A stretch of 64,000 nt of DNA from SSSZ01 sp016790965 (GCA_016790965.1 JAEUNZ010000022.1:1-64000); one strand, 5' to 3'. Shown: positions 1 through 8,286, counted from the stretch's first letter. The notes: generated by a model from the letters alone, not told the origin. Program-made: numbers and translations.

Positions 1-30
1 ATGATCGTTCAGCGCCGTCATAAGCGTTAA
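1..30 (+). CDS. rplB: 50S ribosomal protein L2, C-terminal end (partial)
   Basis: Only the last nine codons and a TAA stop are in the window; they read MIVQRRHKR, the basic tail typical of L2 in this family. The gene continues upstream of the window. rpsS follows 10 bases later, which is the standard S10-operon order. The ATG at position 1 is an internal methionine, not the start. Confidence 0.85.
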   Translation: MIVQRRHKR

Positions 31-40
31 GGGGTAGGAA

Positions 41-316
41 ATGGGACGTTCTCTCAAAAAGGGCCCGTTTATTGATGCGCACCTGATCGACAAGGTCGAA
101 GCAGTTCGCGCCACCAATGACAAGCGCCCGATCAAGACCTGGTCGCGTCGTTCGACGATCCTCCCCGAGTTCATCGGCCTGACGATCGCGGTCCACAATG
201 GCAAGCAGCATATTCCGGTGTTCGTCACCGAGAATATGGTCGGTCACAAGCTCGGCGAGTTTTCGCTGACCCGTACGTTCAAGGGTCACACCGCCGGCAA
301 GAAGGCCAAGAAGTAA
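41..316 (+). CDS. rpsS: 30S ribosomal protein S19
   Basis: 91 residues, the usual length. It begins MGRSLKKGPFID and carries the conserved GHKLGEFSLTRTFKGH segment of S19, which with S13 contacts the A-site finger of the large subunit. It lies between rplB and rplV with 9-10 base gaps, so it is co-transcribed and translationally coupled in the S10 operon. Confidence 0.98.
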   Translation: MGRSLKKGPFIDAHLIDKVEAVRATNDKRPIKTWSRRSTILPEFIGLTIAVHNGKQHIPVFVTENMVGHKLGEFSLTRTFKGHTAGKKAKK

Positions 317-325
317 GGAGCTGAC

Positions 326-655
326 ATGGAAACTCGTGCAAGTCTGCGGGGCGTACGCCTCTCTGCGCAAAAAGGCCGCCTGGTGGCGGATCTCGTGCGC
401 GGCAAGCCGGTTGGTCAGGCTCTCAACATCCTGGCCTTTAGCCCGACCAAGGGTGCCGGTATCATCAAGAAAGTGCTGGAGTCGGCTATCGCCAACGCCG
501 AGCACAACGACGGCGCCGATATCGACGAACTGAAGGTCAAGGTCATCTACGTCGAAAAAGGTATGGTGCTGAAGCGCTTCACGGCGCGCGCCAAGGGTCG
601 TGGCAATCGGATCAGCAAGCCGACCTGCCATATTTATCTGACCGTTGGTAACTAA
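326..655 (+). CDS. rplV: 50S ribosomal protein L22
   Basis: 109 residues, full length for L22. It has the conserved SAQKGRLVADLVRGK region and the beta-hairpin end (KRFTARAKGRGNRI) that lines the nascent-peptide exit tunnel. An AAGGAG ribosome-binding site sits a few bases before the ATG. Same operon as rpsS and rpsC. Confidence 0.98.
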   Translation: METRASLRGVRLSAQKGRLVADLVRGKPVGQALNILAFSPTKGAGIIKKVLESAIANAEHNDGADIDELKVKVIYVEKGMVLKRFTARAKGRGNRISKPTCHIYLTVGN

Positions 656-664
656 GGAAGAGCC

Positions 665-1447
665 ATGGGACAGAAAATTCATCCGACTGGCTTCCGTCTG
701 GCCGTCACCAAGAACTGGAGTTCGCGCTGGTACGCTAACAGCAAGGACTTTCCGGGCATGCTGCAAGAAGACGTCAAGGTACGCGAGTACCTGAAGCGTA
801 AACTGGCGCACGCCTCCGTTGGTCGCGTCCTGATCGAGCGTCCGGCCAAGAACGCCCGCGTCACCGTTTACTCCGCTCGTCCGGGCGTGGTCATCGGCAA
901 GAAGGGCGAGGATATCGAACAACTGCGTACCGATCTTCAGCGCATCATGGGCGTTCCCGTCCATGTTTCGATTGAAGAAATCCGCAAGCCGGAAATCGAC
1001 GCCCAGCTGATCGCCGATTCGATCGCCCAGCAGCTCGAGAAGCGCATCATGTTCCGTCGTGCCATGAAGCGCGCGATGCAGAATGCCATGCGTCTCGGCG
1101 CCCAGGGTGTCAAGGTGATGAGCGCCGGTCGTCTGAACGGTGCTGAAATTGCCCGTAGCGAATGGTATCGCGAAGGTCGTGTGCCGCTTCACACCCTGCG
1201 TGCCGACATCGACTACGCAACCTCGGAAGCGCTCACCACCTACGGCATCATTGGTATCAAGGTCTGGGTTTACAAGGGCGACTTGCTTGACCGCAACGAG
1301 CAGCCGGCTGTCGAAGAGCCAGTCGCCGACGATCGTCGTCCGCGTCGCAATCCCGGCAAGCCGGAGGGTGACAAGCCCCGCACGCGCACGGTCAAGAAGG
1401 ACGGTGCTGCTGATCCGGCCAAGCGCGCAAGAAAGGCAGGTGCTTAA
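665..1447 (+). CDS. rpsC: 30S ribosomal protein S3
   Basis: 260 residues, about 27 longer than the E. coli protein. The N-terminal part has the KH RNA-binding signature (VVIGKKGEDIE, about residue 75-87), and the C-terminal S3 domain ends near residue 210. The extra length is a lysine/arginine/proline-rich tail, common in betaproteobacterial S3. S3 forms the mRNA entry pore with S4 and S5. rplP begins at the base after the stop. Confidence 0.98.
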   Translation: MGQKIHPTGFRLAVTKNWSSRWYANSKDFPGMLQEDVKVREYLKRKLAHASVGRVLIERPAKNARVTVYSARPGVVIGKKGEDIEQLRTDLQRIMGVPVHVSIEEIRKPEIDAQLIADSIAQQLEKRIMFRRAMKRAMQNAMRLGAQGVKVMSAGRLNGAEIARSEWYREGRVPLHTLRADIDYATSEALTTYGIIGIKVWVYKGDLLDRNEQPAVEEPVADDRRPRRNPGKPEGDKPRTRTVKKDGAADPAKRARKAGA

Positions 1448-1861
1448 ATGTTGCAACCTAATCGCCGCAAGTTCCGCAAGGAGCAAAAGGGGCGTAACGA
1501 AGGTCTGGCTACCCGCGGCACCAAGGTGTCGTTCGGTGAGTGGGGTCTCAAGGCGACTGGTCGCGGTCGTTTGACGGCTCGTCAGATCGAAGCCGCTCGT
1601 CGTGCGATGACCCGTCACATCAAGCGTGGTGGTCGCATCTGGATTCGTATCTTCCCGGACAAGCCGATTTCCAAGAAGCCGGCCGAAGTTCGTATGGGTA
1701 ACGGTAAGGGTAACCCGGAGTATTGGGTTGCCGAAATCCAGCCGGGCAAGGTTCTTTATGAGATGGATGGTGTTAACGAAGCGTTGGCTCGCGAGGCATT
1801 TGCTCTTGCTGCCGCAAAGCTGCCGATTGCCACCACCTTCGTGACTCGTCATCTGGGGTAA
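1448..1861 (+). CDS. rplP: 50S ribosomal protein L16
   Basis: 137 residues, typical of L16. It starts MLQPNRRKFRKEQKGRN and contains RIFPDKPISKKPAEVRMGNGKG, split here only by its conserved loop, the region that organises the A-site tRNA elbow contact. The ATG directly abuts the rpsC stop, so translation is almost certainly coupled. Confidence 0.98.
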   Translation: MLQPNRRKFRKEQKGRNEGLATRGTKVSFGEWGLKATGRGRLTARQIEAARRAMTRHIKRGGRIWIRIFPDKPISKKPAEVRMGNGKGNPEYWVAEIQPGKVLYEMDGVNEALAREAFALAAAKLPIATTFVTRHLG

Positions 1862-1863
1862 TC

Positions 1864-2058
1864 ATGAAAGCTAGTGAATTGAGAACCAAGAGCGTGGACG
1901 AGCTCAACAAGGAATTGCTGGACCTGCTGAAGGCCCAGTTCGGTCTGCGTATGCAGCTCGCCACCCAGCAGCTGTCCAATACCAGCCAAATGTCCAAGGT
2001 GCGTCGCGACATCGCTCGCGTTCGCACGCTTATCCGTGAAAAGGCGGTGCAGCAATGA
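1864..2058 (+). CDS. rpmC: 50S ribosomal protein L29
   Basis: 64 residues forming the expected two-helix hairpin of L29, located near the exit tunnel and the signal-recognition-particle and trigger-factor docking site. It begins MKASELRTKSVDELNKEL. Its stop overlaps the rpsQ start by four bases (ATGA), a standard coupling arrangement. Confidence 0.98.
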   Translation: MKASELRTKSVDELNKELLDLLKAQFGLRMQLATQQLSNTSQMSKVRRDIARVRTLIREKAVQQ

Positions 2059-2321
2059 GCGAAACCACCAGTATCAAACGTACTCTCATTGGTCGCGTTG
2101 TCAGCGACAAGATGGACAAGACGGTCACCGTCCTCGTCGAACGCAAGGTCAAGCACCCCATGTACGGCAAGGTGATGGTTCGTTCCAAGAAGTACCATGC
2201 CCACAACGACGGCAATACCGCCAAGGCCGGCGATCTCGTCGAGATCGTCGAAACCCGTCCGGTTTCCCGTACCAAGACCTGGGCAGTGACCAGTGTTTTG
2301 GAAAAAGCGATCGTTGTGTAA
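2055..2321 (+). CDS. rpsQ: 30S ribosomal protein S17
   Basis: 88 residues, an OB-fold primary binding protein of 16S rRNA. Visible motifs are LIGRVVSDKMDKTVTVLVER and the KKYHAHN loop. It is the last gene of the S10 operon; a perfect hairpin with a U-tract follows it, and the spc operon begins with rplN 155 bases downstream. Confidence 0.98.
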   Translation: MSETTSIKRTLIGRVVSDKMDKTVTVLVERKVKHPMYGKVMVRSKKYHAHNDGNTAKAGDLVEIVETRPVSRTKTWAVTSVLEKAIVV

Positions 2322-2340
2322 CGAAAATCCTGCAAACCGC

Positions 2341-2370
2341 TTGCGCAGTTAGTAAAGAAGCCGGTATAAT
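2341..2370 (+). promoter_or_regulatory. Candidate spc promoter with its -10 inside the terminator loop
   Basis: The terminator loop, 2365-2370, is a perfect sigma-70 -10 box TATAAT. A weak -35 (TTGCGC, 2341-2346) lies 18 bases upstream. Initiation about seven bases after the -10 would start RNA in the descending arm, so the new transcript could not fold the terminator and would read into rplN. No better promoter was seen in 2385-2476. The -10 match could be chance. Confidence 0.4.
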
Positions 2371-2384
2371 CCGGCTTCTTTTTT
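2354..2384 (+). terminator. Intrinsic terminator at the S10/spc operon boundary
   Basis: An 11-bp perfect stem (AAAGAAGCCGG at 2354-2364, CCGGCTTCTTT at 2371-2381) has a six-base loop and the final T-run reaches 2384. This is textbook intrinsic-terminator geometry 33 bases after the rpsQ stop. The loop sequence is exactly TATAAT (see the overlapping promoter candidate). Confidence 0.85.
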
Positions 2385-2476
2385 GCAGCTGCCCGTCCTG
2401 GGTGGTGGCAAAGTTGTTCGACCCGTACGGGTTCCAAGACTGACCGCGCATGCGGATTAAGTTGGAGTTAATTTAA

Positions 2477-2845
2477 ATGATTCAGATGCAGACAACTCTG
2501 GATGTCGCCGATAACACCGGCGCTCGTTCAGTAATGTGTATCAAAGTGCTCGGTGGATCCAAGCGCCGCTATGCCGGCATTGGCGACATCATCAAGGTCA
2601 GCATCAAGGATGCTGCCCCGCGTGGTCGCGTCAAGAAGGGTGATGTCTATAACGCTGTGGTGGTTCGCACCGCCAAGGGTGTTCGTCGTCCCGATGGTTC
2701 GCTCGTTCGCTTTGACGGCAATGCCGCCGTTCTTCTCAACAACAAGCTCGAGCCGATTGGCACGCGCATCTTTGGCCCGGTAACTCGCGAACTGCGTACC
2801 GAGCGGTTCATGAAGATCGTGTCGCTGGCTCCTGAAGTGCTGTAA
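2477..2845 (+). CDS. rplN: 50S ribosomal protein L14
   Basis: 122 residues, one shorter than E. coli L14. It starts MIQMQTTLDVADNTGAR and has the conserved GDIIKVSIKDAAPRG core. L14 sits at the subunit interface with L19. It is the first gene of the spc operon, with GGAG nine bases before the ATG. Confidence 0.98.
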   Translation: MIQMQTTLDVADNTGARSVMCIKVLGGSKRRYAGIGDIIKVSIKDAAPRGRVKKGDVYNAVVVRTAKGVRRPDGSLVRFDGNAAVLLNNKLEPIGTRIFGPVTRELRTERFMKIVSLAPEVL

Positions 2846-2855
2846 GGAGAGGATG

Positions 2856-3173
2856 ATGGAAAAAATTCGCAAGGGCGACGACGTTGTCGTCATTACCGGT
2901 AAGGACAAGGGCAAGCGCGGTTCCGTGTTGCGTCGTGTCGGTGACGAGCATGTCATCGTCGAGGGTGTCAATCGTGCCAAGAAGCACGTCAAGCCGAACC
3001 CGATGAAGGGTGTTGCCGGTGGCATCGTCGATAAGGATATGCCGATTCATCTCTCCAATGTTGCGCTGTTCAATCCTGCTACCAAGAAGGCCGATCGCGT
3101 CGGTTTCAAGGTGCTGGAAGATGGCCGCAAGGTTCGCGTGTTCAAGTCGAACGGCGAACTGGTAAACGCATAA
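2856..3173 (+). CDS. rplX: 50S ribosomal protein L24
   Basis: 105 residues with the N-terminal KOW motif (KGDDVVVITGKDKGKRG), an assembly-initiator protein of the large subunit. Two adjacent ATGs exist at 2853 and 2856. I chose 2856 because the AGGAGA ribosome-binding site (2845-2850) is five bases before it and only two before the first. The alternative adds one methionine. Confidence 0.96.
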   Translation: MEKIRKGDDVVVITGKDKGKRGSVLRRVGDEHVIVEGVNRAKKHVKPNPMKGVAGGIVDKDMPIHLSNVALFNPATKKADRVGFKVLEDGRKVRVFKSNGELVNA

Positions 3174-3182
3174 GGGGCAGTC

Positions 3183-3722
3183 ATGGCGCGTTTGCAACAG
3201 TTTTACAAAGAAACCGTGGTGCCTGAACTCTCGAAGCAGTTCGGCTACAAGTCGGTCATGGAAGTGCCGCGTTTCACCAAAATCACCCTGAATATGGGTG
3301 TTGGCGAAGCGGTTGCTGATAAGAAGGTGCTTGAGAATGCTATTGGCGACATGCAGAAGATTGCAGGCCAAAAGGCGGTTTCGACCAAGGCTCGCAAGTC
3401 GATTGCTGGTTTCAAGATTCGTGACGGCTACCCGATTGGATGCATGGTGACGCTGCGCGGTCCGCGTATGTTCGAATTTCTGGATCGTCTGGTGACCATC
3501 GCCCTGCCGCGCGTGCGCGACTTCCGTGGTATCTCTGGTAAGGGTTTCGACGGCCAGGGCAACTACAACATGGGCGTCAAAGAGCAGATCATTTTCCCGG
3601 AAATCGAGTACGACAAGATCGATGCTCTGCGGGGTATGAACATCAGCATCACCACGACCGCGAAGACCGACGCAGAAGCGAAAGCGCTGCTCGCCGCGTT
3701 CAAGTTCCCGTTCAAGAATTGA
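3183..3722 (+). CDS. rplE: 50S ribosomal protein L5
   Basis: 179 residues, the same length as E. coli L5, which carries 5S rRNA into the central protuberance. Recognisable segments are MEVPRFTKITLNMGVGEA and FRGISGKGFDGQGNYNMG. It lies nine bases after rplX. In E. coli the spc mRNA around this junction is the S8 autoregulatory site; I did not model the fold here. Confidence 0.98.
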   Translation: MARLQQFYKETVVPELSKQFGYKSVMEVPRFTKITLNMGVGEAVADKKVLENAIGDMQKIAGQKAVSTKARKSIAGFKIRDGYPIGCMVTLRGPRMFEFLDRLVTIALPRVRDFRGISGKGFDGQGNYNMGVKEQIIFPEIEYDKIDALRGMNISITTTAKTDAEAKALLAAFKFPFKN

Positions 3723-3729
3723 GGCAATC

Positions 3730-4035
3730 ATGGCAAAACTTGCTCTGATCAACCGTGAAGAAAAGCGCCGCAAGATGGTCGCTCAGTTCGCCAAGAAGCG
3801 TGCTGCTTTGGAGGCGATCATCGCCGACGAGAGCCTCTCTGACCAGGAGCGTTACGACGCCCGTCTGAAGCTGCAAGCCCTGCCGCGCAACTCCAGCCCG
3901 TCGCGTCTGCGCAATCGTTGCCAGCTGACCGGTCGTCCGCGTGGTGTTTTCCGTAAATTCGGTCTGTGCCGTAACAAGATCCGTGAGCTTGCCTTCAATG
4001 GCGAGATTCCGGGTGTTGTTAAGGCCAGCTGGTAA
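3730..4035 (+). CDS. rpsN: 30S ribosomal protein S14 (zinc-free form)
   Basis: 101 residues, the long zinc-independent form: the CxxC pairs of the short S14 are absent. The C-terminal RPRGVFRKFGLCRNKIRE block is conserved. S14 sits in the head of the small subunit near S3 and S10. It lies between rplE and rpsH with short gaps. Confidence 0.98.
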   Translation: MAKLALINREEKRRKMVAQFAKKRAALEAIIADESLSDQERYDARLKLQALPRNSSPSRLRNRCQLTGRPRGVFRKFGLCRNKIRELAFNGEIPGVVKASW

Positions 4036-4049
4036 GAGGAGATTCGGAA

Positions 4050-4445
4050 ATGGCTATGAGCGATCCGATCGCGGACATGCTGACCCGCATCCGCAACGCC
4101 CAGCTCGCCGAGAAGGCGTCTGTTTCCATGCCGTCGTCCAAGCTCAAGGTGGCTATCGCCGCTGTGCTCAAGGATGAGGGTTACGTTGAAGATTTCGCAG
4201 TGCGTCAAGCCGATGGCAAGCCGACACTGGAAATCGGCCTAAAGTACTACGCCGGCCGCCCGGTTATCGAGCGCATTGAGCGCGTTTCGAAGCCTGGTCT
4301 GCGTATCTATAAGGGCTGCGAAGACATTCCTCGCGTCATGAATGGTCTGGGTGTCGCCATTGTGTCGACTCCGAAGGGCGTCATGACTGATCGCAAGGCT
4401 CGCGCTACCAAGGTCGGCGGCGAAGTCCTCTGCATCGTGGCGTAA
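4050..4445 (+). CDS. rpsH: 30S ribosomal protein S8
   Basis: 131 residues. It starts MAMSDPIADMLTRIRNAQ and ends in the conserved GGEVLCIVA. S8 binds 16S helix 21 and is the usual translational regulator of the spc operon. AGAGGAGA lies about eight bases before this ATG; the second ATG, two codons later, is less well placed. Confidence 0.98.
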   Translation: MAMSDPIADMLTRIRNAQLAEKASVSMPSSKLKVAIAAVLKDEGYVEDFAVRQADGKPTLEIGLKYYAGRPVIERIERVSKPGLRIYKGCEDIPRVMNGLGVAIVSTPKGVMTDRKARATKVGGEVLCIVA

Positions 4446-4455
4446 GGAGGAAAGC

Positions 4456-4986
4456 ATGTCTCGTATTGGTAAGAATCCAATCGTTCTGCCGGCCGGTGTC
4501 GAAGTCACCGTCGGTGAGCAGATCGTCGTCAAGGGCCCGTTGGGTACTCTGAAGGCTGCTGCTAACCCGGCCGTCAAGGTCGCCGTCGAAGGTGCGAACG
4601 TTCAGGTATCCAAGGTTGAAGGCGCTGCCAACGCTGCTGCCATGTGGGGCACCATGCGTGCCAACCTCAACAACATGGTTACCGGTGTCTCGAAAGGCTT
4701 CGAGCGCAAGCTGCAACTGGTTGGCGTTGGTTACCGCGCTCAGGCACAGGGCGATGTCCTGAACCTGTCGCTCGGTTTCTCGCACCCGGTTGCCCACAAG
4801 ATGCCCGCTGGCGTGAAGGTCGAGTGCCCGACGCAGACCGAAATCCTGCTCAAGGGTTCGGACAAGCAACAGGTCGGCCAGGTTGCCGCCGAAATCCGTG
4901 CTTACCGCAAGCCCGAGCCCTATAAGGGCAAGGGCGTCCGGTACTCGGATGAAGTGGTGGTTATCAAGGAAACCAAGAAGAAGTAA
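4456..4986 (+). CDS. rplF: 50S ribosomal protein L6
   Basis: 176 residues with the two related L6 domains and the C-terminal signature PEPYKGKGVRYSDE. L6 lies at the base of the L7/L12 stalk near the sarcin-ricin loop. A strong AAGGAGG site precedes the ATG. Same operon as rpsH and rplR. Confidence 0.98.
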   Translation: MSRIGKNPIVLPAGVEVTVGEQIVVKGPLGTLKAAANPAVKVAVEGANVQVSKVEGAANAAAMWGTMRANLNNMVTGVSKGFERKLQLVGVGYRAQAQGDVLNLSLGFSHPVAHKMPAGVKVECPTQTEILLKGSDKQQVGQVAAEIRAYRKPEPYKGKGVRYSDEVVVIKETKKK

Positions 4987-4995
4987 GGGTGGCAT

Positions 4996-5352
4996 ATGTT
5001 TAACAGGAAAGAAGCGCGTCTGCGCCGCGCCCGCAAAACCCGGGCCAAAATCGCCGAGCTCAAAGCTGTGCGCCTGTGCGTTAACCGCACGAACTGCCAC
5101 ATTTACGCCCAGATCATTTCGCCTTGTGGCGGCAAGGTTCTGGCTTCGGCTTCCACGCTGGACAAGGATGTTCGTACGAACGTCCCGAACGGCGGCAACA
5201 AGGCTGCTGCAACGACTGTAGGCAAGCTGATCGCTGAGCGTGCCAAGGCTGCCGGCATTGAGCAGGTTGCTTTCGATCGTTCCGGTCTCCAGTACCACGG
5301 TCGTGTTCAGGCGCTGGCGGAAGCTGCGCGTGAAGCCGGCCTGAAGTTCTGA
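4996..5352 (+). CDS. rplR: 50S ribosomal protein L18
   Basis: 118 residues, a 5S rRNA-binding protein of the central protuberance. Conserved segments include RLCVNRTNCHIYAQI and FDRSGLQYHGRVQALAEAAR. It lies nine bases after rplF and 26 before rpsE. Confidence 0.98.
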   Translation: MFNRKEARLRRARKTRAKIAELKAVRLCVNRTNCHIYAQIISPCGGKVLASASTLDKDVRTNVPNGGNKAAATTVGKLIAERAKAAGIEQVAFDRSGLQYHGRVQALAEAAREAGLKF

Positions 5353-5378
5353 TCGCCGCGAAAGGATAAGGTTAGAAA

Positions 5379-5906
5379 ATGGCTAAACCTGAAAGAAACA
5401 AGAAGCCGCAGCACGCTGAAGAGCGCGATGACGGCATGCGCGAAAAGATGGTCGCGGTCAACCGCGTCACCAAGGTGGTTAAGGGCGGCCGTATCCTCGG
5501 CTTCGCCGCACTCACCGTGGTTGGCGACGGCGACGGCAGCATCGGCATGGGCAAGGGCAAGTCCCGCGAAGTGCCGGTTGCAGCACAGAAGGCAATGGAC
5601 GAGGCCCGTCGCAAGATGGCCAAGGTCAGCCTGAAGAATGGCACCGTTCACCACACCGTGATGGGGCGCCACGGCGCCACCACCGTGATGATCCAGCCGG
5701 CTCCGGAAGGTACCGGCATCATCGCCGGCGGCGCCATGCGCGCCGTCTTCGAGGTTGTCGGCGTGACCAATGTTGTGGCCAAGGCTCACGGCTCGACCAA
5801 TCCCTACAACATCGTGCGTGCCACCATCGACGGTCTGTCGAAGGTAAATACGCCGGCCGAGATCGCCGCCAAGCGTGGCTTGTCGGTTGATCAGATCCTG
5901 GGGTAA
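5379..5906 (+). CDS. rpsE: 30S ribosomal protein S5
   Basis: 175 residues, slightly longer than E. coli S5. The N-terminal double-stranded RNA-binding domain carries KVVKGGRILGFAALTVVGDG and the C-terminal domain GGAMRAVFEVVGVTNVVAK. S5 shapes the mRNA entry helicase site and affects decoding accuracy. Normal spc-operon position before rpmD. Confidence 0.98.
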   Translation: MAKPERNKKPQHAEERDDGMREKMVAVNRVTKVVKGGRILGFAALTVVGDGDGSIGMGKGKSREVPVAAQKAMDEARRKMAKVSLKNGTVHHTVMGRHGATTVMIQPAPEGTGIIAGGAMRAVFEVVGVTNVVAKAHGSTNPYNIVRATIDGLSKVNTPAEIAAKRGLSVDQILG

Positions 5907-5909
5907 GTC

Positions 5910-6092
5910 ATGGCTGACAAGAAAATTACCGTCAAGCTCGTCAAGAGCATTATCGGCACCAAGCAGGACCACCGCGCCACTGTGCGCGGCCTGGGGCTGC
6001 GCAAGCTGAACAGTTCTGCCGTTCTGGAAGACACGCCGGCTGTCCGCGGCATGATCCAGAAGGTTCAGTATCTCGTAAAGGTCGAGGGTTAA
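5910..6092 (+). CDS. rpmD: 50S ribosomal protein L30
   Basis: 60 residues, the short bacterial L30. It contains KSIIGTKQDHRATVRGLGL and the hydrophobic end MIQKVQYLVKVEG. Three bases separate it from rpsE and three from rplO, so all three are one translational block. Confidence 0.98.
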   Translation: MADKKITVKLVKSIIGTKQDHRATVRGLGLRKLNSSAVLEDTPAVRGMIQKVQYLVKVEG

Positions 6093-6095
6093 GCC

Positions 6096-6530
6096 ATGCG
6101 TCTGAATACTATCAAGCCGGGTGAAGGCTCCAAGAAGGCCGCCAAGCGCGTCGGTCGTGGTATCGGTTCCGGCCTTGGCAAGACCTGCGGCCGTGGTCAC
6201 AAGGGGCAGAAGTCGCGTTCCGGCGGCTTCCATAAGGTTGGTTTCGAGGGCGGTCAGATGCCGCTGCAGCGTCGCCTGCCGAAGCGTGGTTTCAATTCGC
6301 TGACGCGTGCCCGCAACTACGAAGTTCGCCTGACTGATCTGGATCGTCTGCCGATCGACGAAATCGATCTGCTCGCACTGCAAGCTGCCGGTATCGTTCC
6401 GGGTGATGCGTTGGCCGCCAAGGTCATCCTCTCCGGTGCAATTACGCGCAAGGTTGTCCTCAAGGGCGTTGGTGCCACCAAGGGCGCCAAGGCCGCGATC
6501 GAAGCCGCTGGCGGCTCGGTTGCCGAGTAA
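6096..6530 (+). CDS. rplO: 50S ribosomal protein L15
   Basis: 144 residues, identical in length to E. coli L15. The glycine-rich, basic N-terminal arm (GRGIGSGLGKTCGRGHKG, about residue 21-38) threads into 23S rRNA, followed by the globular domain. Lies between rpmD and secY as in other spc operons. Confidence 0.98.
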   Translation: MRLNTIKPGEGSKKAAKRVGRGIGSGLGKTCGRGHKGQKSRSGGFHKVGFEGGQMPLQRRLPKRGFNSLTRARNYEVRLTDLDRLPIDEIDLLALQAAGIVPGDALAAKVILSGAITRKVVLKGVGATKGAKAAIEAAGGSVAE

Positions 6531-6550
6531 GACAGGGAAAGGTTAGAACG

Positions 6551-7873
6551 TTGGCTGCAAATCCCAATACCGTTGGCAAAGGTGGCAAGTTCGGCGATCT
6601 GAAGCGCCGGCTTTGGTTCCTGCTCGGTGCGCTAGTCGTCTATCGCATCGGTGCGCATATCCCGGTTCCCGGGATTGACCCCAACGTTCTGGCCGATCTT
6701 TTCAATTCGCAGCAAGGCGGCATCCTGGGCATGTTCAACATGTTCTCCGGGGGCGCCTTGTCGCGTTTCACCATCTTCGCGCTGGGGATCATGCCGTATA
6801 TTTCGGCTTCGATCATCATGCAGTTGATGAGCGTTGCGAGCCCGCAACTCGAAGCCCTCAAGAAGGAGGGCGAGGCTGGTCGCCGCAAGATTACCCAATA
6901 TACCCGCTACGGGACCGTCCTCCTGGCTCTCTTCCAGGGGATTGGCATTGCCGTCGCGCTCGAGGCACAACCGGGATTGGTCAACGACCCGGGTTTCATG
7001 TTCCGCCTGACGACGGTTTCCACGCTGCTGACCGGTACGATGTTCCTGATGTGGCTCGGCGAGCAGATTACCGAACGTGGGCTCGGCAATGGTATTTCGA
7101 TCATTATTTTTGCCGGTATCGCAGCTGGATTGCCAAATGCCATCGGCGGGTTGCTTGAACTTGTTCGCACCGGCGCCATGCATCCGCTGACCGCCTTGAT
7201 CATCTGCGTTCTCGTTGTCGTCGTTACTGCATTCGTCGTTTTCGTCGAGCGTGGTCAACGTAAAATTCTGGTTAACTACGCCAAGCGCCAGGTTGGCAAC
7301 AAGATTTATGGCGGTCAGAGTTCCCACCTGCCGCTCAAACTGAATATGGCCGGCGTGATTCCGCCGATTTTCGCCTCCTCGATCATTCTTTTTCCCGCGA
7401 CCGTTGCCGGTTGGTTCGGCTCGGGTGAATCGATGCGTTGGCTCAAGGATGTTGCCGGCACGCTCTCTCCGGGACAGCCGATTTACGTGATGCTCTACGC
7501 GGCTGCGATTGTGTTTTTCTGTTTCTTCTACACGGCCTTGGTTTTCAATTCCAAGGAAACCGCCGATAACCTGAAGAAAAGTGGTGCCTTCGTTCCGGGC
7601 ATTCGTCCGGGCGAACAGACGGCCCGCTACATCGACAAGATTTTGATGCGCCTCACCCTGATTGGTGCTGCTTATATCACGATCGTTTGTCTGCTGCCTG
7701 AATTCCTGATACTGAAGTGGAATGTGCCGTTCTATTTCGGTGGCACTTCGCTGCTCATCATCGTGGTTGTCACCATGGACTTCATGTCGCAGGTTCAGGC
7801 CTACGTAATGTCTCACCAATATGAAAGCCTCCTGAAGAAAGCAAACTTCAAGGGCTCACCCATGATCAAGTAA
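6551..7873 (+). CDS. secY: Protein translocase subunit SecY
   Basis: 440 residues with about ten membrane helices, the channel subunit of the SecYEG translocon in the inner membrane. The N-terminal KFGDLKRRLWFLLGALVVYRIG and the RGLGNGISIIIFAGI stretch are SecY signatures. The start is a TTG at 6551: no in-frame ATG occurs before the first helix, and AGGGAAAGG lies upstream. A weak start codon for an essential gene within a highly expressed operon probably lowers its output relative to the ribosomal genes. Confidence 0.97.
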   Translation: MAANPNTVGKGGKFGDLKRRLWFLLGALVVYRIGAHIPVPGIDPNVLADLFNSQQGGILGMFNMFSGGALSRFTIFALGIMPYISASIIMQLMSVASPQLEALKKEGEAGRRKITQYTRYGTVLLALFQGIGIAVALEAQPGLVNDPGFMFRLTTVSTLLTGTMFLMWLGEQITERGLGNGISIIIFAGIAAGLPNAIGGLLELVRTGAMHPLTALIICVLVVVVTAFVVFVERGQRKILVNYAKRQVGNKIYGGQSSHLPLKLNMAGVIPPIFASSIILFPATVAGWFGSGESMRWLKDVAGTLSPGQPIYVMLYAAAIVFFCFFYTALVFNSKETADNLKKSGAFVPGIRPGEQTARYIDKILMRLTLIGAAYITIVCLLPEFLILKWNVPFYFGGTSLLIIVVVTMDFMSQVQAYVMSHQYESLLKKANFKGSPMIK

Positions 7874-7879
7874 GTAGCC

Positions 7880-8098
7880 ATGGCCAAGGAAGATTACATT
7901 GAAATGCAGGGCGAGGTGGTTGAGAACCTCCCCAATGCGACCTTCAAGGTCAAGCTGGAAAATGGGCACATCGTGCACGGTTTCATCTCCGGGAAAATGC
8001 GCATGCACTACATCCGCATCCTGCCCGGCGACAAGGTGACTGTTCAGTTGACCCCATACGATTTAACCAAGGCGCGGATTGTTTTCCGCGCCAAGTAA
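7880..8098 (+). CDS. infA: Translation initiation factor IF-1
   Basis: 72 residues, one OB fold, matching IF-1 over its whole length (NGHIVHGFISGKMRMHYIRI, GDKVTVQLTPYDL). IF-1 occupies the A site of the 30S subunit during initiation. Its place between secY and rpmJ is common in beta- and some other proteobacteria and differs from E. coli, where infA is elsewhere. Confidence 0.97.
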   Translation: MAKEDYIEMQGEVVENLPNATFKVKLENGHIVHGFISGKMRMHYIRILPGDKVTVQLTPYDLTKARIVFRAK

Positions 8099-8172
8099 AA
8101 GTTCTCTACGCAATAAACCGCAGGGCAAGGAATCACGGCTGCTTCCAAGCTCTCGCAGACGAGGAGTGAAAC

Positions 8173-8286
8173 ATGAAAGTACAACCTTCAGTGAAGCGCG
8201 TGTGCCGCAACTGCAAAGTCATCCGTCGCAAGGGTGTCGTGCGCGTCATTTGCAAGGACCCGCGTCATAAGCAGCGCCAGGGTTAA
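8173..8286 (+). CDS. rpmJ: 50S ribosomal protein L36 (zinc form)
   Basis: A 37-residue gene, easily missed because of its size. It reads MKVQPSVKRVCRNCKVIRR and ends DPRHKQRQG. C11, C14, C27 and H32 form the zinc ribbon of the C+ type of L36. A GAGGAG site lies seven bases before the ATG. It ends the spc block; a 52-base gap leads to rpsM. Confidence 0.97.
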   Translation: MKVQPSVKRVCRNCKVIRRKGVVRVICKDPRHKQRQG

